A stretch of 45,187 bases of DNA from Chlamydiota bacterium (GTDB lineage: Bacteria > Chlamydiota > Chlamydiia > Chlamydiales > Rhabdochlamydiaceae). The notes under the pieces were generated by a model. It worked only from the letters and a program-made list of their open reading frames with translations. It made no database searches and was not told where the DNA came from. Made by a program: the position numbers and the translations under genes. The stretch is taken from positions 1 through 45,187 of the forward strand of contig JABDFE010000005.1 of NCBI GenBank assembly GCA_013286675.1, given 5' to 3'. The stretch's first letter is position 1; every line of letters starts with the position of its first letter. Shown piece after piece: positions 24,148 through 32,143 of the stretch.

Positions 24148-25562
24148 TGAAATTAAAACAGCTGTTCAAAGAGATTGACGTTACTTGGAAGGGGAGCAAA
24201 GAAACCGACATCACTTCCATGACGTCGAATTCTAAAAGCGTTGCCCCTGGAACGCTCTTCATTGCTAGGCGAGGAAAAACAGGCGATGGCCACCGGTTTA
24301 TTGCTGAGGCCATTTCAGCAGGAGCTTTAGCCATTTTGACGGACACTTATGATCCATTTCTCTCCGTCACGCAAGTGATTCATCCCGATGTCAATAGTCT
24401 TGAAGTTCTTCTAGCTAAGCGGTTCTATCACGACCCTGCACAAAAGCTCTCAATTTTTGGTGTCACCGGCACCAGCGGAAAAACAACAACGACATTTTTG
24501 ATGAAGTACCTCTTTGATCAATGTGGACTGATTGGGACTGTAAGCTGGATGACTGGCAAAAAAGTTTTGCCCGCTTCCCTTACCACGCCTGACTTTTTGA
24601 CCCTGATGCAGCTTTTCCATGAGATGAACAGTGAAGGCTGCAAATCGGTCGTGATGGAAGTCTCCTCGCATGCCATCGATCAAGGTAGAGTTAAAGAGAT
24701 TGAATTTGCAGCAGCGATATATACCAATCTCTCTCAAGATCACCTCGACTACCATCACACCATGGAAGAATATGCTGAAGTAAAATCGAGGCTCTTTGCC
24801 CATGCAGGCATCTCTATCATCAATGGAGACGATCCTTGGGCTCCAGTCATGATCTCCAAGGCTAAAAAACTCTTACGATATGGGCTGAATCGTGAATTCG
24901 AGCTCTTTGCTTCTGATCTGCAACTCACGTCCAAGGGCATGACATTTAATATCCATTGGAAACAAGAAACGGTTTCATTTAACACCGTTTTGATAGGCCG
25001 TTTCAATGTCTACAACATCTTAGCTGCGACAGCACTGGCATTATCGCAGGGAATGTCTTTGCAACTGATTGCTAAAAAGCTAGAGAGCTTTTCCGGAGTG
25101 CCAGGAAGATTAGAGCGTGTTGTCAATCCCAAGAACCTCCAGGTCTTTGTCGATTATTCGCATAAACCCGATGCTTTAAAGAATGTGCTCCAGACGCTCT
25201 CTGAACTAAAGAAAGGACGCCTGATTACGATTTTTGGCTGCGGAGGAGATCGCGATGTGCAAAAGCGGCCTCAGATGGCATCGATTTCGGAAAATTTTTC
25301 AGATCTGACAATTGTCACCAATGACAACCCCCGCAGTGAAGATCCTGTGGAAATTGCAAAGCAGGTGATCAGCGGTTTTCAGAAAAAAGCGTATCTGGTT
25401 GAGCTCGATCGAAAGAAAGCCATCCAGCAGGCACTACAGCTTGCAAAACCAGACGATATTATTTTAATTGCCGGCAAAGGGCATGAAACTTATCAGATTT
25501 TTTCCTCGCAGACTATTCCCTTTGATGATCGAGAAGTTGTGAAGGAAGCTTGCAGACGGTGA
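24147..25562 (+). CDS. murE: UDP-MurNAc-tripeptide synthetase MurE
   Basis: 471 residues from the ATG at 24147, which overlaps the ftsI stop by one base; an in-frame GTG at 24135 is also possible. Mur ligase motifs are in place: ATP loop GVTGTSGKTTTT, EVSSHAIDQGRV, DYSHKPDAL, CGGDRDVQKRP, TNDNPRSEDP and GKGHETYQ. DNPR is the signature of enzymes adding meso-diaminopimelate, which agrees with the DAP-type peptidoglycan of Chlamydiae. It acts in the cytoplasm on UDP-MurNAc-L-Ala-D-Glu. Confidence 0.96.
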   Translation: MKLKQLFKEIDVTWKGSKETDITSMTSNSKSVAPGTLFIARRGKTGDGHRFIAEAISAGALAILTDTYDPFLSVTQVIHPDVNSLEVLLAKRFYHDPAQKLSIFGVTGTSGKTTTTFLMKYLFDQCGLIGTVSWMTGKKVLPASLTTPDFLTLMQLFHEMNSEGCKSVVMEVSSHAIDQGRVKEIEFAAAIYTNLSQDHLDYHHTMEEYAEVKSRLFAHAGISIINGDDPWAPVMISKAKKLLRYGLNREFELFASDLQLTSKGMTFNIHWKQETVSFNTVLIGRFNVYNILAATALALSQGMSLQLIAKKLESFSGVPGRLERVVNPKNLQVFVDYSHKPDALKNVLQTLSELKKGRLITIFGCGGDRDVQKRPQMASISENFSDLTIVTNDNPRSEDPVEIAKQVISGFQKKAYLVELDRKKAIQQALQLAKPDDIILIAGKGHETYQIFSSQTIPFDDREVVKEACRR

Positions 25563-25569
25563 GAAAAAT

Positions 25570-26247
25570 ATGATAAGCTCCGCTCTCATGCGTTTAATCT
25601 TGGCATGTCTATTATTTCTCATTCCGCTTCACGGAAACGATCCGACTTACGCCTATAAACCGCTGCGCACGTATAAGATCTCAGTTCCCCAACATGCCAA
25701 GCCTTTAATCATTTTAGATCCGGGCCATGGAGGAGAAGACGAGGGAGCCAAGATCCATTATTTTATGGAGAAGAAACTAACCCTGATGACAACGCTTCTT
25801 TTGCGAAAATATCTCAATGAGATGGGCTACCGGGTGATCATGACCCGCAGTAAGGACGTCTTTATTCCGCTCCAACGTCGAGTTTCTATTGCAAACCAAT
25901 CAAAAGCAGTTCTCTTCGTCAGCATGCATTACAACTCATCGCCGTCTCCTGATGCACATGGTATCGAAATATTCTACCACTCAGGTAGCGATCATAAGAG
26001 AGCACAGCGGTCGAAAGAAGTTGGAAATTTGGTTTTAAAAGAGCTAGTCGGTCAGACGCACGCTCTTTCTCGCGGTGTCAAAAATGGGAATTTTCACGTC
26101 ATTCGCGAGACAACAATGCCGGCGATTTTAGTCGAAGGCGGCTTCATGACCAACATTGTCGAAAGAAGCAATCTCCGCGACAAAAAATATCTTGACCAGA
26201 TCGCCAAGGGCGTTGCCCTCGGAATCGATAAATATTTAAAAACCTAA
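25570..26247 (+). CDS. amiA: N-acetylmuramoyl-L-alanine amidase (Amidase_3)
   Basis: 225 residues with a signal peptide (~1-22, LMRLILACLLFLIPLHG) and an Amidase_3 catalytic domain. The zinc ligands are visible: DPGHGG (His), the Glu of YFMEKKLTL, and SMHYNS (His); the catalytic Glu is in VEGGFMTN. It cleaves the amide between MurNAc and L-Ala in the periplasm, as needed for cell separation and peptidoglycan turnover; the chlamydial enzyme is CT268. It starts 7 bp after murE, closing the division operon. Confidence 0.93.
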   Translation: MISSALMRLILACLLFLIPLHGNDPTYAYKPLRTYKISVPQHAKPLIILDPGHGGEDEGAKIHYFMEKKLTLMTTLLLRKYLNEMGYRVIMTRSKDVFIPLQRRVSIANQSKAVLFVSMHYNSSPSPDAHGIEIFYHSGSDHKRAQRSKEVGNLVLKELVGQTHALSRGVKNGNFHVIRETTMPAILVEGGFMTNIVERSNLRDKKYLDQIAKGVALGIDKYLKT

Positions 26248-26285
26248 ATGGACCGACATCCCTCTATAGAAATTCGATGGAAAAT

Positions 26286-26376
26286 AGTTATGGCTGCGTA
26301 TGATTTTTTATACCCAGCCATAACTCTTGCCATAAAAGTTATGGCTGCGTATGATTTTTTATACCCAGCCATAACT
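26286..26376 (+). promoter_or_regulatory. Two identical 40-bp palindromes with embedded promoter upstream of ATPase copy B
   Basis: The same 40-bp palindrome occurs at 26286-26325 and 26337-26376, exactly 51 bp apart. Arms AGTTATGGCTG / CAGCCATAACT pair perfectly for 11 bp and, after one mismatch, for four more. A strong promoter fits: TTGCCA (26327-26332), 17-bp spacer, TATGAT (26350-26355). The -35 falls just after copy 1 and the -10 lies inside copy 2. Together with GAGGA before the ATG at 26394, this is a compact autoregulated unit. Confidence 0.75.
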
Positions 26377-26393
26377 TTTTATGAGGATGCTAA

Positions 26394-27854
26394 ATGGGCG
26401 CTAAAAGAATCATTGGTAGAGCAAAAGAGATCAAAATATTGGACAGTGTTTGGCGGTCCAGAGAAGCTGAATTTATCGCGATCTATGGGCGCCGCCGAGT
26501 TGGAAAAACCCATCTCATTCGAAAATATTTTTCTGACAAGGGGATTTTTCTAGAAACATCAGGAGAAAAAGACCAACCGTTGCAAAAACAGCTTGAAAAT
26601 TTTATGGAGGTTTTATCCAAAACTTTTTTCAAAGGAGCTCCGCTTCTCATTCCTCGAAGCTGGGGTAAAGCATTTGATTTCTTTACGAAAGAGTTAGAGA
26701 AGGTTGCTAAAACAAAAAAGGTCATTCTTTTTTTCGATGAGCTACCTTGGATGGCAACGAAAAAATCAGGGCTTTTGCAAGCCATCGATTATTATTGGAA
26801 TCTTCACTGGAGTCGATTTCCTAATTTTATTCTAGTTGCTTGCGGCTCTGCTGCATCATGGATGCTGGAGAAGTTGATTTATGCCAAAGGAGGACTTCAC
26901 AAACGGATAACGAAAAAAATTTTACTCGAGCCGTATAACCTGAAAGATACCAAAGAGTTTCTTGAAAAAAATGGTGTGAGATTGAATCACAAGCAGGTTT
27001 TAGATATTTACATGGCTATAGGTGGGATTCCATTTTATCTAAAAGCTGTTGCCAAAGGACTTTCCGCTGCACAAAACATTGATGCAATCTGTTTTCAAAA
27101 AAATGGGCTTCTCTACAATGAATTTACCAATCTTTTCCAATCTCTATTCGAGCACGCTGACGTAAATTTAGCAATAGTCAGAGAAATCATGAAACACGGG
27201 AATGAGATTTCTCGGGAAGAGCTCATTTTAGCGACGAAAATCAAATCGGGAGGAACTCTCAATAAACGTCTGCAAGAACTCGAAGGATCTGGCTTTATTC
27301 AGGGTTTTCTTCCCTATGGTCGAAAACAAAGAGATCGTTTTTACCGAATTATTGATGAATTTTCTCTCTTCTACCTCCAATGGATAGAACCAGTTCTCAA
27401 CTCAGGACTGAATATTGAAAAAGGGTATTGGAAAAACATGGCTAAAACTCCAGCTGTCTCTACCTGGGCTGGGTATGCTTTTGAAAATGTTTGCCTAAAA
27501 CATATTACACAAATCAGCCTAGCGCTTGAAATTGAAAATATTCCATATACAATAGGCAGCTGGCGTTATATTCCTAAAATCGGGATGCAAAATGATGGGG
27601 CGCAAATCGATCTTTTATTTGATCGGCAGGATGGAGTGGTAACCTTATGTGAGATCAAATACAGCAATAAACCATTTTCCATCGACAAGACTTACGGGAA
27701 ACAGCTCATGAGAAAAATGACGGTTTTTAAGCAGCAGCTTAAAATGAAAAAACAGATATTTTTAGCGATGCTTACCACGATGGGGTTAAAATCAACGAAT
27801 TGGTCTAACGATCTTGTTCAAAATGAAGTAACGATGGAAGATTTGTTTAGATGA
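26394..27854 (+). CDS. AAA ATPase with C-terminal DUF234, copy B
   Basis: 486 residues, homologous end to end with the protein at 18469-19908. Walker A is YGRRRVGKT (~30-38), Walker B is VILFFDELPW, and CGSAASWM, the winged helix (ISREELILATKIKSGGTLNKRLQELEGSGFI) and a C-terminal nuclease-like patch (GAQIDLLFDR ... LCEIKYS) are present. GAGGA six bases upstream sets the start. It sits between amiA and tRNA-Arg, with its own pair of palindromes in front and a palindromic element behind, in a region where core gene order breaks. Function unknown; DNA binding at its own palindromes is inferred from the winged helix and the arrangement. Confidence 0.92.
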   Translation: MGAKRIIGRAKEIKILDSVWRSREAEFIAIYGRRRVGKTHLIRKYFSDKGIFLETSGEKDQPLQKQLENFMEVLSKTFFKGAPLLIPRSWGKAFDFFTKELEKVAKTKKVILFFDELPWMATKKSGLLQAIDYYWNLHWSRFPNFILVACGSAASWMLEKLIYAKGGLHKRITKKILLEPYNLKDTKEFLEKNGVRLNHKQVLDIYMAIGGIPFYLKAVAKGLSAAQNIDAICFQKNGLLYNEFTNLFQSLFEHADVNLAIVREIMKHGNEISREELILATKIKSGGTLNKRLQELEGSGFIQGFLPYGRKQRDRFYRIIDEFSLFYLQWIEPVLNSGLNIEKGYWKNMAKTPAVSTWAGYAFENVCLKHITQISLALEIENIPYTIGSWRYIPKIGMQNDGAQIDLLFDRQDGVVTLCEIKYSNKPFSIDKTYGKQLMRKMTVFKQQLKMKKQIFLAMLTTMGLKSTNWSNDLVQNEVTMEDLFR

Positions 27855-27880
27855 TGTGAATATACGAAAGCATCCGTATA

Positions 27881-28046
27881 ATGAACCTGTCTCGAGATTT
27901 TTAACATGGAGATTTTTAGACATTTTTGGATAGATTTGTTTCCAGCGAGCGAAGGCAATGTTGAGATAACATGACTGAGCGAGTTGGAAGCAAAGATGCC
28001 AAAAAGGGCAAAAATATCCATGTTAAAAATATCGGGATAGGTTCAT
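27881..28046. mobile_element. Palindromic MITE-like element, family GAACCT, copy 1
   Basis: Ends ATGAACCTgTCtCGAgATTT... pair with ...ATaTCGgGATAGGTTCAT over 30 bp with four mismatches, and the interior continues to pair (TTTG.TTCCA against TGGAA.CAAA). The element proper is 27883-28044 with AT on both sides, consistent with a 2-bp target duplication. No coding capacity. It lies 9 bp past the 3' end of tRNA-Arg and 26 bp after the ATPase gene. It aligns with 44236-44396. Confidence 0.75.
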
Positions 28047-28054
28047 AAGGAATT

Positions 28055-28127
28055 TGTCCCCGGCGCGAATTGAACGCGCGACCTGCCGCTTAGGAGGCGA
28101 CCGCTCTATCCACTGAGCTACGAGGAC
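28055..28127 (-). tRNA. tRNA-Arg(CCU)
   Basis: A complete 73-nt cloverleaf on the minus strand: acceptor GTCCTCG with CGGGGAC, D stem GCTC/GAGC, anticodon stem GTCGC/GCGGC with loop CTCCTAA (anticodon CCU, reading AGG), T stem GCGCG/CGCGC with loop TTCAATT, discriminator A. CCA is not encoded. Divergent from gnd. Confidence 0.95.
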
Positions 28128-28161
28128 AGGGATAGCTATTTTATCTTAAAACGAGGAATCA

Positions 28162-29574
28162 ATGGAAGCAGATATCGGACTGATTGGACTGGCTGTCATG
28201 GGACAGAATCTTGTGATGAATATGAATGACCATGGCTTTAAGGTAGCTGTATTCAACCGAACGGTTTCCAAAGTCGATGCATTTTTAGCAGGGCCAGCAA
28301 AAGGCTCTAAAGTGGTAGGAGCTCACTCACTCAAAGAATTTTTTGCTCAGCTAAAACGGCCTCGCAAAGTGATGCTCATGGTCAAAGCGGGAGCTCCTGT
28401 GGATGAACTGATCGAAGAATGTCTTCCGTTTTTAGAGAAAGGAGATATTTTAATTGATGGCGGAAACAGCCACTATGTCGATACCGACCGAAGAGAGAAG
28501 GAACTGAGCTCAAAGGGCATCTTATTTATCGGCGCTGGAATTTCTGGAGGCGAAGAAGGAGCAAGACATGGCCCTTCGATCATGCCAGGAGGAAGTAAAG
28601 ACGCTTGGCCTTTTGTAAAACCCATCTTTCAAGCAATCGCTGCAAAAGCCGATGATGGCAGTCCTTGCTGCGAATGGGTTGGAGACGGCGGAGCTGGACA
28701 CTATGTGAAGATGGTGCATAACGGCATTGAATATGGCGATATGCAGCTGATTAGCGAGGTCTATCAGATTTTGCGAGATCTTGTCGGGAGTTCTTCAAAA
28801 GAACTTCAGGAAATTTTTACTCAGTGGAATAAAGGCGAGCTCAATAGTTATTTGATTGAGATCACTGCGCATATTTTTGGGTTCCGAGACACCGATAGAA
28901 ATCTGCTCCTAGATAAGATTTTGGATGTGGCAGGGCAAAAAGGAACTGGCAAATGGACAGGCATCAGCGCGCTCGATTTAGGAATTCCTGTCACGCTCAT
29001 TGCAGAGGCAGTTTTTGCAAGGTGCCTCTCTTCGTTAAAAGAGGAAAGAATTCAAGCTTCGGTTTTATACGGATCTCCGAAAAATCCTCTGAAAGTCAAT
29101 ATCGAGTTCTTTGTCGATAAGGTCAGAGATGCCTTATATGCCGCTAAGATTGTCAGCTATGCCCAAGGGTTTATGTTGATGCGCGCGGCAGCAACGGAGA
29201 TGAAATGGAATTTGAATTTCGGCAATATTGCTCTCCTTTGGAGAGGGGGATGTATTATTCGGAGCCGTTTCTTGGGAGATATTCAAAAAGCGTATGCCGA
29301 AAATCCTAACTTGCCAAGTCTTTTGCTAGCGCCATTCTTTCACAAGGAAGTCAGCCGGTGCTCTGAGGGCTGGAGAAATGTTGTGGCAGCTGCAATCCAA
29401 TCGGGAATTCCAGTGCCGACGCTAGCTGCAGGTATCACGTTCTTAGATGGTTACACCTGTGCAAGACTGCCTGCGAACTTATTGCAAGCGCAGAGGGACT
29501 TCTTTGGCGCACATACGTATGAGCGCGTTGATCAACCGCGTGGAAAATTTTTCCATACGGAATGGCTAACTTAA
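28162..29574 (+). CDS. gnd: 6-phosphogluconate dehydrogenase, decarboxylating
   Basis: 470 residues, full length. N-terminal Rossmann motif GLAVMGQNL with NRT for NADP, substrate and catalytic segments GGNSHY, GISGGEEGARHGPSIMPGG, VKMVHNGIEYGDMQLI, and the C-terminal helical domain with RGGCIIRS. It oxidises 6-phosphogluconate to ribulose 5-phosphate and CO2 in the pentose phosphate pathway, making NADPH. It matches CT063 and opens the second syntenic block. The ATG follows CGAGGAA. Confidence 0.97.
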   Translation: MEADIGLIGLAVMGQNLVMNMNDHGFKVAVFNRTVSKVDAFLAGPAKGSKVVGAHSLKEFFAQLKRPRKVMLMVKAGAPVDELIEECLPFLEKGDILIDGGNSHYVDTDRREKELSSKGILFIGAGISGGEEGARHGPSIMPGGSKDAWPFVKPIFQAIAAKADDGSPCCEWVGDGGAGHYVKMVHNGIEYGDMQLISEVYQILRDLVGSSSKELQEIFTQWNKGELNSYLIEITAHIFGFRDTDRNLLLDKILDVAGQKGTGKWTGISALDLGIPVTLIAEAVFARCLSSLKEERIQASVLYGSPKNPLKVNIEFFVDKVRDALYAAKIVSYAQGFMLMRAAATEMKWNLNFGNIALLWRGGCIIRSRFLGDIQKAYAENPNLPSLLLAPFFHKEVSRCSEGWRNVVAAAIQSGIPVPTLAAGITFLDGYTCARLPANLLQAQRDFFGAHTYERVDQPRGKFFHTEWLT

Positions 29575-29903
29575 CGTTTCTTGCGAAAGAAGAAAATCAT
29601 ACCGGCTCCGACAACAAGAGCAGCAATTCCGCCGATCCGGCATCGATTTGCGATTGCGGTATAATACTCTACCGTGTCTCTACCTTCGTTGATCTGCCGC
29701 TGGGCTCCAGAAGTGAGTCCTTGTCCAACACTTTTTGTATAGGGACTCATGTTGAATAGGCTGTTGGTTTGATCGACTTTCTGTTGGCCGCTGAAGATCT
29801 GCATATTGCCTTCTTCGACCTGCACGTTGATGTAATGGGCTAAATACAGAAGACCAAGACCGCCCACGAAAATAATTCCACCTATAACTTGTTTTACGTT
29901 CAT
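29571..29903 (-). CDS. Small two-helix membrane protein, function unknown
   Basis: 110 residues from the ATG at 29903, preceded by GAGG six bases upstream. There is an N-terminal membrane helix (~6-23, IGGIIFVGGLGLLYLAHYI), a polar middle of ~60 residues (SGQQKVDQTNSLFNMSPYTKSVGQGL), and a C-terminal helix (IGGIAALVVGAGMIFFF) ending in RKKR, giving a predicted hairpin with both ends on one side. No catalytic motif. It converges on gnd and overlaps its end by 4 bp. Confidence 0.7.
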   Translation of the reverse strand: MNVKQVIGGIIFVGGLGLLYLAHYINVQVEEGNMQIFSGQQKVDQTNSLFNMSPYTKSVGQGLTSGAQRQINEGRDTVEYYTAIANRCRIGGIAALVVGAGMIFFFRKKR

Positions 29904-29977
29904 CACTTACCTCTTCTCTGGTTTTTAATCTTTAATTCTCAAAAAAAACAAAAAATGTAAAGAAATAAGTTTGATTG

Positions 29978-30012
29978 TTGACGAATATTGGCGTAACGTT
30001 GTAGCATTACAA
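29978..30012 (+). promoter_or_regulatory. Possible promoter and palindrome of trpR
   Basis: TTGACG (29978-29983), 18-bp spacer, TAGCAT (30002-30007); the weak -10 lies inside the palindrome TTGTA-N4-TACAA (29999-30012). TrpR proteins commonly repress their own gene. The start codon is at 30017 with no ribosome site, so the transcript would be nearly leaderless. The palindrome does not match the E. coli CTAG-based operator. Confidence 0.35.
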
Positions 30013-30016
30013 GTAT

Positions 30017-30289
30017 ATGAAAAAAGACTGGAAAGATTTTGCAAAATTCTGCTGTAAGCTCAAGTCAGAGAAGGAGTTAGAAAATCTATTCGATCTTTTT
30101 TTTACTTTAGAGGAGAAGGAGCTTTTGGCATCTCGTTATGTGATTATTCAAGCTCTTTTGAAAGGTAAATTGTCCCAGAGGGAAATTGCTGAGGCATGCA
30201 ACGTTAGTATTTCTCAAATCACCCGAGGGTCGAACGCGCTGAAGATCATTGACCCTAAGCTGAAATCATTTTTAGAGTCTGAGTTATGA
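30017..30289 (+). CDS. trpR: Trp repressor TrpR
   Basis: 90 residues, the size of chlamydial TrpR. The helix-turn-helix LSQREIAEACNVSISQITRGSNALK is typical of the family, and the preceding LASRYVIIQALL is the core helix region that binds tryptophan. It senses tryptophan as corepressor. The ABC importer genes follow 100 bp downstream on the same strand, suggesting that they are its targets. Confidence 0.93.
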   Translation: MKKDWKDFAKFCCKLKSEKELENLFDLFFTLEEKELLASRYVIIQALLKGKLSQREIAEACNVSISQITRGSNALKIIDPKLKSFLESEL

Positions 30290-30389
30290 AATATAGGTCT
30301 TTCTTAAATTTTGTTTCTTTCTTTCGCTGGCGGCGCTAACGCGTTTTAAGCTGGTTTTAATCAATTTAACAAAATTTTGGAGAGATTTT

Positions 30390-31331
30390 ATGAAGTATTT
30401 TATTCTGGTTTTTGCCCTCATTTGTCTAGTCACTGTCAGTCTGCTTAAGTTTAAGAAAGAGGAGTGCAAAATTGCCATTTTGACTCCCATGACGCATCCG
30501 AGTTTAGACCAAATCGAAAAAGGGTTTGTCGATACGATGGAAAAAAATTGCCGGCAGAAGTTCACGGTTAAGACGTATAACGCACTCGGAAATAAGACGT
30601 TAATGCGCAGCGAAGCCGAAGAGATTGCTTTAGGAGGCTATGACCTTGTCTTTACCATTGCTACGCAATGTACGCGAACGACGAAGGAAGTGTTTGAGAA
30701 AAATAAGCTGTCGACACCGATTGTGTTTTCAGCGGTCCCATTCCCCATAGAAATGGATCTGATCGCCTCAGAAGCCTCGTCTGGCAATCAGCTGACAGGT
30801 GTGAAAGAGACGACGAATTTTGCTAAAGAGCTGGAAATCTTAAGGAATAAAGCTAAGACAGTCCTGCTTGTCTATGATCCGACTTCAGCAAGCCACAATT
30901 CCAATAAAGAGGAAATTCAAGCGATCTTGACTGGCATGGGGATCAAGTTAAAAACAGTTGAAATTTTCAAGACGAATGAAATTCTCTTGAAAGCAGCCTC
31001 CTGTATTGAAGAGGCTGATGCTGTGTTAGTGATTAAGGACAATACTGTGATCTCAGGGCTTGATGTACTCGTCAAACTCTGCGATCAAAAAGGGAAACTA
31101 TTGATTGCCAGCGATCTCGATTCAGCAGACAGGGGAGTGCCGTATGCTTATGGGGTTAGCGAATTGATCTATGGAGAAGAAGCAGCTAAGAAAGCTCTTT
31201 TGATTTTGGATGAAAAAAAGCTTCCAAAAGATATTCCCACCACAACGCCGCCTTCTGAGGCATTTGTTTTTAAAATCAACGAGAAGAAGATGAGGGAGAT
31301 TGGATTTTTACAGGAGCTAAAACATGATTGA
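30390..31331 (+). CDS. ABC transporter substrate-binding protein (TrpX/ABC_sub_bind family)
   Basis: 313 residues with an N-terminal hydrophobic signal (~2-20) and a periplasmic two-lobe binding fold of the ABC_sub_bind family (KIAILTPMTHPSLDQIEKGF, DLVFTIATQCTRTTKEVF, TPIVFSAVPFP, LLIASDLDSADRGVPYAYG). Members such as TrpX bind aromatic amino acids. Next to trpR, a tryptophan or tyrosine ligand is the best guess. GGAGAG lies before the ATG, and the stop overlaps the permease start by 8 bp. Confidence 0.85.
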   Translation: MKYFILVFALICLVTVSLLKFKKEECKIAILTPMTHPSLDQIEKGFVDTMEKNCRQKFTVKTYNALGNKTLMRSEAEEIALGGYDLVFTIATQCTRTTKEVFEKNKLSTPIVFSAVPFPIEMDLIASEASSGNQLTGVKETTNFAKELEILRNKAKTVLLVYDPTSASHNSNKEEIQAILTGMGIKLKTVEIFKTNEILLKAASCIEEADAVLVIKDNTVISGLDVLVKLCDQKGKLLIASDLDSADRGVPYAYGVSELIYGEEAAKKALLILDEKKLPKDIPTTTPPSEAFVFKINEKKMREIGFLQELKHD

Positions 31332-32142
31332 ATCGATTTTTCATCAGATTCTTTTATTTTTTCCGCTCATCCTGGGAGCTTATTTATCCATTTCACTGAT
31401 GAAAGTGCCTGATTTGAGTTTAGAAAGCGCCTATTTATTTGGCGCTGTCATGGGAGGGTTGACGGCATCAGAGGGGATTGTTTCATATTTTATTGCGATT
31501 AGCGCGGGAGCTGTTGTTGGAGCTTTGACAGGGGTACTCAACCAGCTCTGCCGGCTCCCTTTTCTTTTGGCTGCGATTGTTGTAAACGGATTATTTCATG
31601 GGATTGTTCAATTTGCGTTGAAAGGAGCTCTCTTAAGCATTAAGCCATCGTTTGAAGCAGGTTGGACGATGCTGATGGTCATCACGACTTTTCTAGTGGG
31701 TATCTCCTATCTTCTACTCAGGAGCCAATTAGGCTACGCTTTTGCGATCTATGGGAATAACCCGCTCTTTTTCAAAAGGCATCATGTTTCGACAAAATAT
31801 GTGGTGATTTTCGGTACAGTTCTCGGAGGAGCGGCAGCCGGGCTTTCCGGCTATCTATTTGCTAACGCCAACGGATTTGTCGATGTGACGATGAATTATG
31901 GGATTGTCCTGCTTGGCATCACAGCGTTGATGCTGGGCAAGGCGTTTCTAGATAAACATCAACCGAATTTAATGGCGCCCTTTGTAGGAGTAGTCTTGTT
32001 CTTTGTCCTGCAGCATGCTTTGATTAAGTGCGGTTTTCCTCTCAGATATTTCAATGCATTTCAAGCTGTGATGATTTTGACGATCTGGGTTTTTTCTCAG
32101 CGAGCCAAAGTCCGTTTTGCAACCGATCACCTTGGAGTATAA
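31324..32142 (+). CDS. ABC transporter permease (TrpY-like)
   Basis: 272 residues with about eight hydrophobic segments and the permease pattern of the BPD_transp_2 group (PDLSLESAYLFGAVMGGLTA, GALTGVLNQLCRLPFLLAAIVVNGLFHGI, GNNPLFFKRHHVSTKYVVIFG). It forms the inner-membrane channel for the binding protein encoded just upstream. It ends 1 bp before the ATP-binding gene's ATG. Confidence 0.87.
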   Translation: MIESIFHQILLFFPLILGAYLSISLMKVPDLSLESAYLFGAVMGGLTASEGIVSYFIAISAGAVVGALTGVLNQLCRLPFLLAAIVVNGLFHGIVQFALKGALLSIKPSFEAGWTMLMVITTFLVGISYLLLRSQLGYAFAIYGNNPLFFKRHHVSTKYVVIFGTVLGGAAAGLSGYLFANANGFVDVTMNYGIVLLGITALMLGKAFLDKHQPNLMAPFVGVVLFFVLQHALIKCGFPLRYFNAFQAVMILTIWVFSQRAKVRFATDHLGV

Positions 32143-32143
32143 T

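Noticed and set aside
26286-26376. The 40-bp palindromes as transcription terminators of the amiA operon
   Set aside because: They are followed by no consistent T tract, occur twice in identical form and contain a good promoter, so operator function fits better, although a role in amiA 3'-end formation cannot be excluded.
26248-26553. Open frame starting just after amiA and running across the palindromes
   Set aside because: It spans the operator pair and overlaps the 5' end of the ATPase gene in another frame; no ribosome site.
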